64,000 nt of DNA from NCBI RefSeq assembly GCF_028368935.1, contig NZ_JAQNDK010000003.1:434001-498000 (forward strand), written 5' to 3'. How positions within the stretch are numbered: the first letter of the stretch is position 1; each line of letters opens with the position of its first letter. The DNA comes from Sorangium aterium (GTDB lineage: Bacteria > Myxococcota_A > Polyangia > Polyangiales > Polyangiaceae). The notes beneath the pieces are model-generated. The model was not told the origin of the DNA. It did no database searches and was given only the letters and a program-made list of their open reading frames with translations. Below are positions 50,874 to 58,669 of this stretch, one piece after another. Position numbers and translations under genes: made by a program.

Positions 50874-51497
50874 TCACGGGCGCCGGCCGGCGCGCCCCTC
50901 CGGATCTTCGCCGAGCAGCTCCTCGATCTCGGCCGCCGCCTTGTCGAGCACCTTCACGGTGCGCGCGAGCACGGACGGCGTGATGCGCCCCCGGCGCATC
51001 GCGTGGCGCAGCATCTTCATGAGCGAGCCGATGCGCTTCATGACGTCGCCGAAATCCTCGGCGAATCGCTCCCACGAGGTCTCGACGAAGCGCTCGTAGA
51101 ACTCGTCGACGTACTCGCGGTTCGCCTTGAGGTCCTCGCGGCCCGCGTCGGTGATCTCGTAGATCTTGCGCCCCTCGGCCTCGATGACGCGCGCGTGGCC
51201 GAGCTCCTCGAGCATCTGCAGCGTCGGATAGATGACGCCGGGGCTCGGACGGTAGGTGTCGCCGCTGCGCTGCTCGATCGCCTGGATGACCTCGTAGCCA
51301 TGGCGAGCTCGCTCGGCGAGCACGTCGAGGACGAGGTAGCGCACGCCGCCGCGATCGGCGCGGAGCGGCGGCCCTCCAAACCAGTCGCCCCACCAGCCCG
51401 GCGGGCCGCCGCCCATGCCGTGCCGACCCCTCCCGAACGGACCCCCCCTCGGCCCTCGCGGGCCTGCGCAGTGATGGTGTTCGTATCCCCAGAACAT
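50874..51497 (-). CDS. PadR family transcriptional regulator
   Basis: From ATG 51497 the product has 207 residues with a Gly/Trp-rich leader (HHHCAGPRGPRGG). The winged helix-turn-helix reads RYLVLDVLAERARHGYEVI, RPSPGVIYPTLQMLEELGHA with wing EGRKIYEITDAGRE. A helical C-terminus dimerises. Two AT-rich dyads lie 125-150 bases upstream and are plausible autoregulatory sites. PadR proteins usually repress detoxification or transport genes. The convergent neighbour is the GNAT acetyltransferase. Confidence 0.93.
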   Translation of the reverse strand: MFWGYEHHHCAGPRGPRGGPFGRGRHGMGGGPPGWWGDWFGGPPLRADRGGVRYLVLDVLAERARHGYEVIQAIEQRSGDTYRPSPGVIYPTLQMLEELGHARVIEAEGRKIYEITDAGREDLKANREYVDEFYERFVETSWERFAEDFGDVMKRIGSLMKMLRHAMRRGRITPSVLARTVKVLDKAAAEIEELLGEDPEGRAGRRP

Positions 51498-51621
51498 AGA
51501 CAAAATCCCTCTCTGGCTCGGCGGCGGACCGCCACGGCGGCGAGCACTCAGCTGCCGCGCGCTCGTGCGCAGACCACCCCGGCTCCGCGGCCCGGCCGCC
51601 ATGCGGCTGCCGGGTCGATAT

Positions 51622-51645
51622 TCTAAAAGATATATCTAAAAGATA
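51622..51645. promoter_or_regulatory. Tandem AT-rich dyads, likely PadR operator
   Basis: TCTAAAAGATA occurs twice, at 51622-51632 and 51635-51645 (13-base period). The second is part of TATCTAAAAGATA, a dyad with 5-base arms (TATCT/AGATA), and AGATATATCT (51628-51637) is a palindrome across both. These AT-rich blocks stand out in GC-rich DNA, 125 bases upstream of the PadR start, and resemble PadR-type operators. Confidence 0.6.
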
Positions 51646-51748
51646 GCTCTCGACCGATGCCCGTCAAGGGGCGGGGCGGACGACCGCAGGCTCCGCGGCC
51701 GGGCAGGGCAGGGCCGCAGGACACAACGATGGGGAGACGCGCCGCGGG

Positions 51749-51894
51749 CAACCTGGGTGGGGTCGGCGCCGCAGCTCAACCTGGGTGGGGCCGCCGCAGC
51801 TCAACCTGGGTGGGGTCGCCGCAGCTCAACCTGGGTGGGGTCGCCGCAGCTCAACCTGGGTGGGGTCGCCAGCTCAACCTGGGTGAGATCGCGG
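51749..51894. repeat. 25-bp tandem repeat (six units)
   Basis: Units start at 51749, 51775, 51800, 51825, 51850 and 51873; the unit is CTCAACCTGGGTGGGGTCGC plus CGCAG. The first copy has a one-base longer spacing and the last is two bases shorter. Since 25 is not a multiple of 3, no conserved protein repeat results, so it is a non-coding minisatellite. It lies between the PadR dyads and the promoter of the Fur-box methyltransferase. Confidence 0.9.
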
Positions 51895-51905
51895 CCGTTC
51901 GCTGC

Positions 51906-51934
51906 TTGACACAGGACGCACGGCCCTGTAACGA
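51906..51934 (+). promoter_or_regulatory. Sigma-70-like promoter of the methyltransferase
   Basis: TTGACA (51906-51911), a 17-base spacer, and TAACGA (51929-51934). The predicted transcription start is 51941-51943, on or just before the ATG, so the mRNA may be leaderless. Confidence 0.6.
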
Positions 51935-51938
51935 AAGT

Positions 51939-51957
51939 GAAAATGATTTTCAGTATC
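51939..51957 (+). promoter_or_regulatory. Fur box overlapping start codon
   Basis: GAAAATGATTTTCAGTATC matches the 19-base Fur consensus GATAATGATAATCATTATC at 15 positions and includes the perfect inverted repeat TGAAAA/TTTTCA. It straddles the predicted transcription start and the ATG at 51943, the position expected for iron-dependent repression. Confidence 0.7.
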
Positions 51958-52725
51958 GACGCTGCCCCTTCGTTTGCTCGACGCGAGCTCGCGGGTGTCG
52001 CCGCGTGCGCGTACGCCTCCGACGCGTTTCCCGACCTCGGGCTCCACGACGAGGAAGCGCGCCAGCTCGCCCGCTTGCTCGAGGTCGAGCGCGCTGGCTT
52101 CACGGAACAGGAGCTCCGCCCCCTCGCGACCCGCACGCGGCTGGTCGACGACGTCGTGGACGACTTCTTCCGCCGTCACCCGGACGGGTTGGCCATCGGG
52201 CTCTTCTCCGGGCCGTGCACCCGATTCTCGCGCGTCGACAACGGGCAGCTCCACTGGATCGACATCGACGTTCCCCGCGTCGTCGCGTGGAAGTCCCGGC
52301 GCGCCCCGCGGACGCCGCGGTATGCGCTGGCCACCGCGTCCCCAGGCTGCGATCACTGGATCGATCAGCTCGCCGACGCGCAGGACTGGCCCACGTTGAT
52401 CCTCGGCCTCGGCCTCTTCTCCCACCTCGGCCCCGAGCGGATCGGCGCCTTCTTGACCCAGGTCTCCCTGCGCCTCGCCAAGGACGTGGAGCTCCTGCTC
52501 GACGCGAGCCCGAGCCTCCAGCTCCGTCCCACCGCGGCGAGGGGCGCGCGTCACGTCGAGCTCCACCGAGAGGGAGGGGTCGTCGAGACGTTTCCATGGC
52601 TGCGCGTCCTGGGCGACAGCGACTATCCCGCGCCGCTAGGCGCCCGCGTCCGGACCACGAATGGACTCGCGCGCTTCTTCCGTAAAGCGCAGTTCCCGAT
52701 CCTCCGCCACCTCCGGCGCGTGTGA
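51943..52725 (+). CDS. Leucine carboxyl methyltransferase-like SAM enzyme
   Basis: A 260-residue protein from ATG 51943 (GTG 51937 is possible). The LCM/PPM-type pattern is visible: LATRTRLVDDVVDDFFRRHP, then AIGLFSGPCTRFSRV (SAM-binding Gly loop) and LHWIDIDVPRVVAW (acidic ribose contact). Bacterial relatives methylate carboxyl groups of small molecules or polyketides. No Shine-Dalgarno is present, which fits a leaderless transcript. A Fur box over the start codon indicates induction under iron limitation, suggesting a role in siderophore or haem/iron metabolism (inference). Confidence 0.82.
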   Translation: MIFSIDAAPSFARRELAGVAACAYASDAFPDLGLHDEEARQLARLLEVERAGFTEQELRPLATRTRLVDDVVDDFFRRHPDGLAIGLFSGPCTRFSRVDNGQLHWIDIDVPRVVAWKSRRAPRTPRYALATASPGCDHWIDQLADAQDWPTLILGLGLFSHLGPERIGAFLTQVSLRLAKDVELLLDASPSLQLRPTAARGARHVELHREGGVVETFPWLRVLGDSDYPAPLGARVRTTNGLARFFRKAQFPILRHLRRV

Positions 52726-52800
52726 GCCCTCGATAGCACCCTCGGGTACACCGCCATCACAAGCAACAGCAAGACCCATGCACAAGGACAGAGAAGCTCG

Positions 52801-52896
52801 ATGAACATCCAGGACTACGTTGACGCACCGGCGCCCTGCGGCGCCGCGCTCCACCATCGCGACGCCCGCGCGTCCCTGGGGAGGGCCCGGACATGA
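52801..52896 (+). CDS. Possible 31-codon leader ORF upstream of rpsD
   Basis: A short frame from ATG 52801 (after AGAGAAG) ends in a TGA that overlaps the rpsD start (ATGA at 52893). It includes a GC-rich hairpin, CGGCGCC/GGCGCCG with loop CTGC at 52829-52846. Translation of this frame and the hairpin could couple to or regulate S4 synthesis. It may also be incidental. Confidence 0.35.
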   Translation: MNIQDYVDAPAPCGAALHHRDARASLGRART

Positions 52897-53504
52897 GCCG
52901 TTACACCGGACCTCGCGTCAAGGTCATGCGCGCGCTCGGGGTCGAGCTCCCCGGGCTGTCGGCCAGGAAGACGGAGCGGAGGCCTTACCCCCCCGGGCAG
53001 CACGGACAGGCCCGCAAGAAGCTCAGCGAGTACGCCCTGCGGCTCCGCGAGAAGCAGAAGGTCAGGCTCAACTACGGCCTCACCAACACGCAGCTGAAGA
53101 CGCTCATGCTCGAGGCGCGCAGGAGCGACCTCGCCGCCGGGACGAAGCTCATCGAGCTGCTCGAGCGGCGGCTCGACAACGTCATCTTCCGCGCGGGCTT
53201 CGCGCGCACCATCCCGGCCGCGCGACAGCTGGTGGCGCACGGGCACGTGCTCGTCGACGGAAAGCGCGTCGATATCCCGTCCTACCGCGTCAGCGCCGGA
53301 GAGACGGTGAGCGTGAGCGAGAAGCGCCGTGACCACCGGACCGTCGTGGAGGGCCTCGCGAAGACGGACATGGAAGCCCCCACGTGGCTCGCGGTCGACA
53401 AGGACGCCCGGCAGGCGCGCGTGGCCGCGCTGCCGGACGAGACGAGCATCCCGTTCCCCATCGCCGTTCAGCTCATCATCGAGTACTACTCGCAGCGGCT
53501 GTGA
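52893..53504 (+). CDS. rpsD: 30S ribosomal protein S4
   Basis: The 203-residue protein starts MSRYTGPRVKVMRALGVELP; GGGAGG lies 10 bases upstream. The S4 RNA-binding domain is at about 90-155: RLDNVIFRAGFARTIPAARQ, LVAHGHVLVDGKRVDIPSY. The C-terminus is VQLIIEYYSQRL. It lacks the N-terminal Cys zinc cluster (RYTGPRVKVMRALG carries none), so it is the zinc-free C-minus form. S4 is a primary 16S rRNA-binding protein and assembly initiator. The gene is isolated rather than in the ribosomal alpha operon, so it is probably a second or displaced copy. Confidence 0.95.
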   Translation: MSRYTGPRVKVMRALGVELPGLSARKTERRPYPPGQHGQARKKLSEYALRLREKQKVRLNYGLTNTQLKTLMLEARRSDLAAGTKLIELLERRLDNVIFRAGFARTIPAARQLVAHGHVLVDGKRVDIPSYRVSAGETVSVSEKRRDHRTVVEGLAKTDMEAPTWLAVDKDARQARVAALPDETSIPFPIAVQLIIEYYSQRL

Positions 53505-53514
53505 CGAGGAGCAG

Positions 53515-53535
53515 GGCTCGCCACGCTGGCGAGCC
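53515..53535 (+). terminator. GC hairpin after rpsD
   Basis: GGCTCGCC (53515-53522) pairs perfectly with GGCGAGCC (53528-53535) around a five-base loop, 11 bases past the stop. There is no T-run, so it is a weak or L-shaped terminator, or an mRNA-stabilising stem. The remaining ~270 bases before the next gene hold nothing else I can support. Confidence 0.55.
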
Positions 53536-53809
53536 GGCCTCCCCCGAAGCGGGGCCGCGGCGACGAGCGCCCGCCTTTCCGGGAGCGTCCACGCAGCGAG
53601 CCGCGCTCGCCGGACGCGGAATGTCCATGGCGTTCGTCGGCGTCGGCCCTCTCTCACGCGGTCAGCGCGCGTGGTGGCGCCGAGCGGTGTGCGTCCCGGG
53701 GTGACGCGCCCGCGAGCACGCGCCTTGCCGTGCGGGTGCGGAGCGCCCCCGCGCGCGCCCTCCGCGCCGCACGGCGCCGGACGCGCTGCCCACACGGGCG
53801 AGGAACACC

Positions 53810-56554
53810 ATGGCCAGCCTGAGCACGGAGAGCACACCCCGGGAGCGCCTGGATCGCGCGATAAGCGTCCTCGGCCGGGTCCGGATGTACTGGCGCGGAG
53901 CGGCCGCGATGATGGCCGTCGGACTCGCGATCTCCCTGGCCCTGGCGCTCGCCACGAAGCGGGTGTGGCGGAGCGAGGCCACGATCCTCTACCGCGACAC
54001 CATCCAGACCGGCCGCGATCCCCAGAGCGGCACCGCGCGCGCGGCGCGCCTCGGGTCGAAGCTGAAGGACGCGCTCACGGCGCGCGGGACGCTCGCCGGC
54101 GTCGTCGAGGCGTTCGGGCTCTACCCGGAGAAGTCCGCCCGCTCGATGGTCGAGGCCGTCGAGGAGATGAAGACCCACGTCGGCTTCCGCGCGCAGAGCA
54201 GCGATACGTACGTCGTCTCGTTCACCCACGACGATCCGCACGTGGCGCAGCAGGTCGCCGCCCGCCTCACGCAGATCCTGCTCGACGACTACCGCCGCGA
54301 CAGCCTCGGCACGGCGACGATGACCCGCGACTTCCTGCGGAAGGAGCTCGCCGAGGCCAGCTCCAAGGTCGACGCGGCGAGCCGCGCGCTGGCGACGTTC
54401 CTCGCCAGGAATCCGCAGTTCCAGTGGGGGCTCAACGACTCTCCGTACGCGCCGACGCCCCAGCCGCTCGGCTCGCCCGGCGCCCCGGCGACCGCCGCCG
54501 CCCGCGCCCTGCCAGCGCAGCCAGCCCGCCCGGCCGATCCGCAGCTCGCGGCGCTCGAGCGCCAGCTCGCCCGCGTCGAGGCGCTGCTCGGGGCCGCGCG
54601 GTCGCCAGCGGTGGCGCCAGGGCAGCCGCTGCCCCAGAGCGTCGTCGAGGCGCAGCGGGCCCGCACCGCCGCTGTCGCCGCGGTCGCGTCGGCCGAGGCG
54701 GCGCTCGCCGAGAAGCTCACGACCGTGACCCCGATCCACCCGGACGCCGTCGCCGCGAAGCGCCGCGTCGAGGCGGCGAAGAGCCAGCTCGCCGCGGCCG
54801 AGAGCGCGCTCGGGCTCGTGCGCGCGGGCGTCACCGAGGCGCCGGCCGGCGAGGAGCGCGCGCTCACGCCGGCGCGGCGCGCGGCGCTCGCGGCGGAGCG
54901 GACCGCGCTCCTCCGGCAGATCGCGGGCCTGCGCGTGCGCGCCGCAGGCGGCAGGGCGTCGTCAGGGGGCGAGGCGCCGCGCGCGCCGGCGGAGAGCGCG
55001 GCCAGGGGCGAGGCGCCGCGCGCCCCGCCGTGGGCAGCCGACGGAGCCGCCGAGGAGCGCGTGATCGAGCTCGAGACCGAGTGGCACCGCCTCCGCCTCG
55101 ATCTCGAGCGGGCGCGCGAGTACCTGAAGACCGTTCAGGCCAACGAGCGGGCCGCGGACCTGTCCGCGGACGCCGCCGAGAACAAGAGCGAGACCGAGCT
55201 CGACGTCCTCGATCAGGCCTACCTGCCGAGCCGCCCCGACCGTGGGCGAGGCCGCGTCTTCTTCGCGGGCGCCGCTGTGACGTTCTTCTTCGCGCTGGGC
55301 GTCGCCGGGGCCCGGGTGCTGCTCAACGACACGCTCTATGACGGCGGCGACATCCACGCGCTCGGCGGCCCGGCCCTGCTGGCCGCGATGCCGGAGCTCC
55401 CGGCGCGCCCGCCGCTCCGCGAGCGCACGATCGTGCCGGCGTACTGCGCAGAGCCGCTCGGCGGGCCCGGGTACGGCGCGGAACCGTCCGGCGGGCCCGG
55501 GCACGGCGCAGAGCCGCCCGGCGCGGCTGGGCCCGGCGCGGAGCCGCCGGGGGAGGCCAGGCACGGCGCCGAGCCGTCCAGCGCGGCTGGGCCCGGCGCA
55601 GAGCCGCTCGGCGGGTATGGGCACGGCGCGGAGCCGCCCGGCGCGCCGGAAGAGGCCGCTCCGGCCGGCGCCGTCCCGGACCCGGAGGACACGCTCCGGG
55701 ATGGCCTCGATCTCGGCGACTGCGAGGTGGTCGACCGGTCGTCCTGGAGCGCGCCCGAGGCGCCGCTCGCCTGCGTGGGCGTGCGTTCGTTCGCGCGCGT
55801 CGGCAGCCCCGCGCTCGACGGGCCCGAGGTGGTGATGATCGGCGCGGACCTCGATCCCGAGGGGCACGGGGTGTTCGAGCTGCTCCGGGGAGCGCCCGCG
55901 CCCGCGCTCGCGGCGCTCCGGGTCCTCCGGCACCGGCTCGATCAGCGGCGGGCGGGCGAGCCGCTGGCGGTCGCGGTGGTGAGCCCCGGCCGGGCCGAGG
56001 GCAAGACCGCGCTCGCGGTCCGCCTCGCGATGACGCTCGCCGAGGCCGAGCGCGCGCGGGTGCTGCTCGTCGACGGCCACCTGGCGTGCCCCCGCGTCGC
56101 CGCGACGCTCGGCCTGCGGCTGCCCGCGCACGCGAGCTTCTCGGAGCAGCTCCGGCGGCGGATGGCGGGCGAGATCCGCCCGCTCGGCGTCATCGCCGTC
56201 AGCCAGTCGCTCTCGGTGCTCGCGGAGCCATCGCTCGAGGCGAGCTACCCCGCGGCGCTCCACTCGGTCCACTTCGAGGCCGCGATGCGCACGCTGCGGC
56301 GCTATCACGACTACGTCGTCATCGACGGCCCTCCGGTCCTCGGCTCGGGCGACGCCAACGTCATCGAAGACGCCGCTGACGGCATCGTCCTCGTCGCGCG
56401 CGCCTCGCTGACCCGGGCGTCGTCGCTGACGAGGGCCGCCGAGCAGCTCGGCGATCGCCGCATCCTCGGGGTGGTCCTCAACGACGTCGCGCCGAGGCCC
56501 GTCGTCAGGAAGCGGATCTGCATCGACGGCGAGCCAGCGGAGCAGTCGGCCTGA
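53810..56554 (+). CDS. Wzz-type chain-length/BY-kinase fusion without tyrosine tail
   Basis: A 914-residue polysaccharide co-polymerase and ATPase. Residues 20-50 include the first transmembrane segment (GAAAMMAVGLAISLALALA), then a periplasmic Wzz region (~60-190, RSEATILYRDTIQTGRD), a coiled-coil/Ala-rich stretch to ~450 and the second membrane segment (VFFAGAAVTFFFALGVAG). A 70-residue AEP-repeat linker follows. The BY-kinase domain has Walker A SPGRAEGKTALAVRLAM near 727, A' LLVDGHLACPRVAATLGL, and B HDYVVIDGPPVLGSGDA. The A' motif has Gly-His where kinases have Asp/Ser-x-Arg. The C-terminus (RICIDGEPAEQSA) has no tyrosine cluster. It should control exopolysaccharide chain length and export, with uncertain autokinase activity. 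Confidence 0.88.
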   Translation: MASLSTESTPRERLDRAISVLGRVRMYWRGAAAMMAVGLAISLALALATKRVWRSEATILYRDTIQTGRDPQSGTARAARLGSKLKDALTARGTLAGVVEAFGLYPEKSARSMVEAVEEMKTHVGFRAQSSDTYVVSFTHDDPHVAQQVAARLTQILLDDYRRDSLGTATMTRDFLRKELAEASSKVDAASRALATFLARNPQFQWGLNDSPYAPTPQPLGSPGAPATAAARALPAQPARPADPQLAALERQLARVEALLGAARSPAVAPGQPLPQSVVEAQRARTAAVAAVASAEAALAEKLTTVTPIHPDAVAAKRRVEAAKSQLAAAESALGLVRAGVTEAPAGEERALTPARRAALAAERTALLRQIAGLRVRAAGGRASSGGEAPRAPAESAARGEAPRAPPWAADGAAEERVIELETEWHRLRLDLERAREYLKTVQANERAADLSADAAENKSETELDVLDQAYLPSRPDRGRGRVFFAGAAVTFFFALGVAGARVLLNDTLYDGGDIHALGGPALLAAMPELPARPPLRERTIVPAYCAEPLGGPGYGAEPSGGPGHGAEPPGAAGPGAEPPGEARHGAEPSSAAGPGAEPLGGYGHGAEPPGAPEEAAPAGAVPDPEDTLRDGLDLGDCEVVDRSSWSAPEAPLACVGVRSFARVGSPALDGPEVVMIGADLDPEGHGVFELLRGAPAPALAALRVLRHRLDQRRAGEPLAVAVVSPGRAEGKTALAVRLAMTLAEAERARVLLVDGHLACPRVAATLGLRLPAHASFSEQLRRRMAGEIRPLGVIAVSQSLSVLAEPSLEASYPAALHSVHFEAAMRTLRRYHDYVVIDGPPVLGSGDANVIEDAADGIVLVARASLTRASSLTRAAEQLGDRRILGVVLNDVAPRPVVRKRICIDGEPAEQSA
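55448..55657 (+). repeat. 30-bp in-frame minisatellite in BY-kinase linker
   Basis: Seven units of 30 bases encode a 10-residue repeat of the type AEPLGGPGYG, AEPSGGPGHG, AEPPGAAGPG. It links the second membrane segment to the ATPase domain. Length polymorphism between strains would be expected. Confidence 0.85.
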
Positions 56555-56686
56555 GGAGAGGCGAGGAGGCGCCGAGAGGGCAGCAGCGAAAGGAGCGCCG
56601 GAGGAGCCGCGGCGGTGCGCCGGCGCCCGTATCGAGTTCAATCGATTCTGTGTCGGCCCTTCAACGATCTCGCGGCATCTTCGCGA

Positions 56687-57113
56687 TCAGAACGTGATCT
56701 TTATCGCGTCGGCCGACTTGTTCGCCTGGCCGTGGTGGACGACCTCGATGTTGTTGCCATCCGGGTCGAGCACGAACGCCGCGTAGTAGCCAGGATGGTA
56801 CGGGCGCTTGCCCGGAGCGCCGTTGTCCTTGCCGCCCGCGGCGACCGCGGCGGCGTGGAACCGATCGACCGTCGCGCGGTCGCTCGCCTGGAAGGCTAGG
56901 TGCGCTCGGCCCGTGGGCACACCGGCCGCGGACGGCGAGCCCACGCTGGAGATGAAGAGCTCGTCGGCCCAGAAGTAATCGTCGGCCTCGCCTGCGATCG
57001 GGATCCCGATCGTCTCAGACGGCCCGATAGAACTTCTTGCTCGCCGCGAGGTCGGCCACGACGAGCTGAACATGATCGATGAGGCGCCCGCGATAAATCT
57101 CTCGTATTTCCAT
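56687..57113 (-). pseudogene. Frameshifted VOC family gene
   Basis: The N-terminus starts at ATG 57113: MEIREIYRGRLIDHVQLVV, ADLAASKKFYRAV, then TGA at 57015-57017. The rest is intact in another frame: IGIPIAGEADDYFWADELF, GRAHLAFQASDRATVDRF, YYAAFVLDPDGNNIEVVHH to the stop at 56687. One or two bases are missing at the junction. Together they make a single VOC domain of ~130 residues with His (DHVQLVV), a second His (RAHLAF) and Glu (NIEVV) metal ligands, so the gene was functional before the mutation, or the base call is wrong. Confidence 0.75.
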
Positions 57114-57225
57114 CACTCCGGGATACCGCACATCGCCCCCGGCGCAAGCGGACTCATTCGAGCTCATCGGCTCGCGGGCCACGCGCGGCACGGTTGTTTA
57201 CGCCGCTCGCCGCGCGCCCGGTCCT

Positions 57226-58611
57226 TCAGCCGATCTTGAAGTTGATCGATTTCGGCCGCGTCAGGTGCAGGAACCCGAGCGTCGAGAGCGTCGCGCCCTT
57301 GCCGCTGTTCTTCGCGCCCGTCCACGGGAGCGCCGGATCCAGGGTGTCACACTGGTTCATGTAGACCGTGCCGACGTCGAGCTCGCGCGCGAGCCGCGCG
57401 GCGCGCTCGCGGTCGCGCGTCCAGACCGACGCGGTGAGCCCGAGATCGCTGTCGTTCATCAGCGCGAGCGCCTCCTCGTCGGATGAGACCGGCACGATGG
57501 GCAGCACCGGCCCGAACGACTCGATGCGCATCACGTCGAGATCGGGCGCCGTGTCCACGAGGAGCGTCGGCTCGAAGAAGCGCCCGCGGCCCTCGACCTG
57601 GGTCGCCCGACCGCCGCAGAGCGCCTTCGCCCCCCGGGAGAGCGCCTGCTTCACCTGCGCCTCCAGGAACGCCGGCGCATGGGGCTGCGCCATCGGACCC
57701 AGGTTCGTCCGCTCGTCGGTCGGATCGCCGAGGACATAGCGCTTCATCAGCTCCAGCGCGGCCTCCACGAACTTCGGATACAGGTCGCGGTGAACATACG
57801 CGCGCTCGACAGCGCAGCAGCTCTGTCCCGCGTTGTAGCAGGCGCCGTCGACGATCCCGTCCACCGCCTTCTCGAGATCCGCGTCGGCCGCGACGTAGGC
57901 GCCGTCCTTCCCGCCGAGCTCCAGGCCGGCGTCGACGGCCACCTTCTTCGATGTGGCCGCATAGATCCTGCGTCCGCCTTCGACGGAACCGGTGAAACCG
58001 ACGAAGTTGACCCGCGGGTCCGATGCGATGCGCTCGGACGTGGGGTGGTCGCAGTGGAAGGCCTGGACGAGGCCGGGCGGCGCGCCGGCCTCCGCGAACG
58101 CCGTCGCGAAGTGCTCTCCGCAGAGCGGAGAGCGCGGCGAGTGCTTGAGCAGCACCACATTGCCCGAGAGCACCGCGGGGATGACCACGTTCACGGCGGT
58201 GAGGAGCGGATAATTCCAGGCGGGCAGATTGAAGACCACACCGAGCGGAGCGCGCACGATCCGCCGCTCGAGCCCGGGGAGCTCCGGCAGGATCACATCG
58301 GCGAGCGCGCCCTCGGCGATCGAGATCATATGCCGGGCTCGCTTGGCCATCCCCGCGACTTCATTGCGGGATTGGCGCAGCGGCTTGCCCGTCATGCGGG
58401 TGATGTCGGCGGCGATCGACGGGGCGCTGGCCTCGATGTGCTCGACCGCGCGCTGGCACAGGGCGGCGCGCTCGGCGATGGATGTGTGCGAGAAGCGCCG
58501 CGCGGCGGCGGTCGCCGTGTCGAGGAGCCGGTCGACGGCGGCCTCGTCTGCAAGAGGCCGGCGGACGGCTTCCTCGAGGGTATACGGGTTGTCGATCACA
58601 AGGTCGGACAT
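57226..58611 (-). CDS. Aldehyde dehydrogenase family protein
   Basis: From ATG 58611, 461 residues. Motifs: cofactor-binding VFNLPAWNYPLLTAV, VNFVGFTGSVEGGRRIY, and the general-base Glu in AVDAGLELGGKDGAYVAA, with the nucleophile Cys in CYNAGQSCCAVERAYV near residue 264. The family oxidises aldehydes to acids with NAD(P)+, the GxxxxxLGGK loop being standard. Sequence near the N-terminus (RRFSHTSIAERAALCQRA) resembles succinate-semialdehyde or aminobutyraldehyde enzymes. It diverges from a PP2C phosphatase 58 bases away, with no ribosome-binding site evident. Confidence 0.92.
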   Translation of the reverse strand: MSDLVIDNPYTLEEAVRRPLADEAAVDRLLDTATAAARRFSHTSIAERAALCQRAVEHIEASAPSIAADITRMTGKPLRQSRNEVAGMAKRARHMISIAEGALADVILPELPGLERRIVRAPLGVVFNLPAWNYPLLTAVNVVIPAVLSGNVVLLKHSPRSPLCGEHFATAFAEAGAPPGLVQAFHCDHPTSERIASDPRVNFVGFTGSVEGGRRIYAATSKKVAVDAGLELGGKDGAYVAADADLEKAVDGIVDGACYNAGQSCCAVERAYVHRDLYPKFVEAALELMKRYVLGDPTDERTNLGPMAQPHAPAFLEAQVKQALSRGAKALCGGRATQVEGRGRFFEPTLLVDTAPDLDVMRIESFGPVLPIVPVSSDEEALALMNDSDLGLTASVWTRDRERAARLARELDVGTVYMNQCDTLDPALPWTGAKNSGKGATLSTLGFLHLTRPKSINFKIG

Positions 58612-58669
58612 GGCGGGGAAGATTAACCCAGTTCCCTGCGGGGCCAAGCGTCGTCTAGACTCGGGGCGA

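Noticed and set aside
51749-51894. CRISPR array
   Set aside because: The units are contiguous with no unique spacers and no cas genes occur in the window.
53329-55341. 670-codon plus-strand ORF across rpsD and the kinase fusion
   Set aside because: Out of frame with both real genes on the same strand; composition is Arg/Gly/Ala only.
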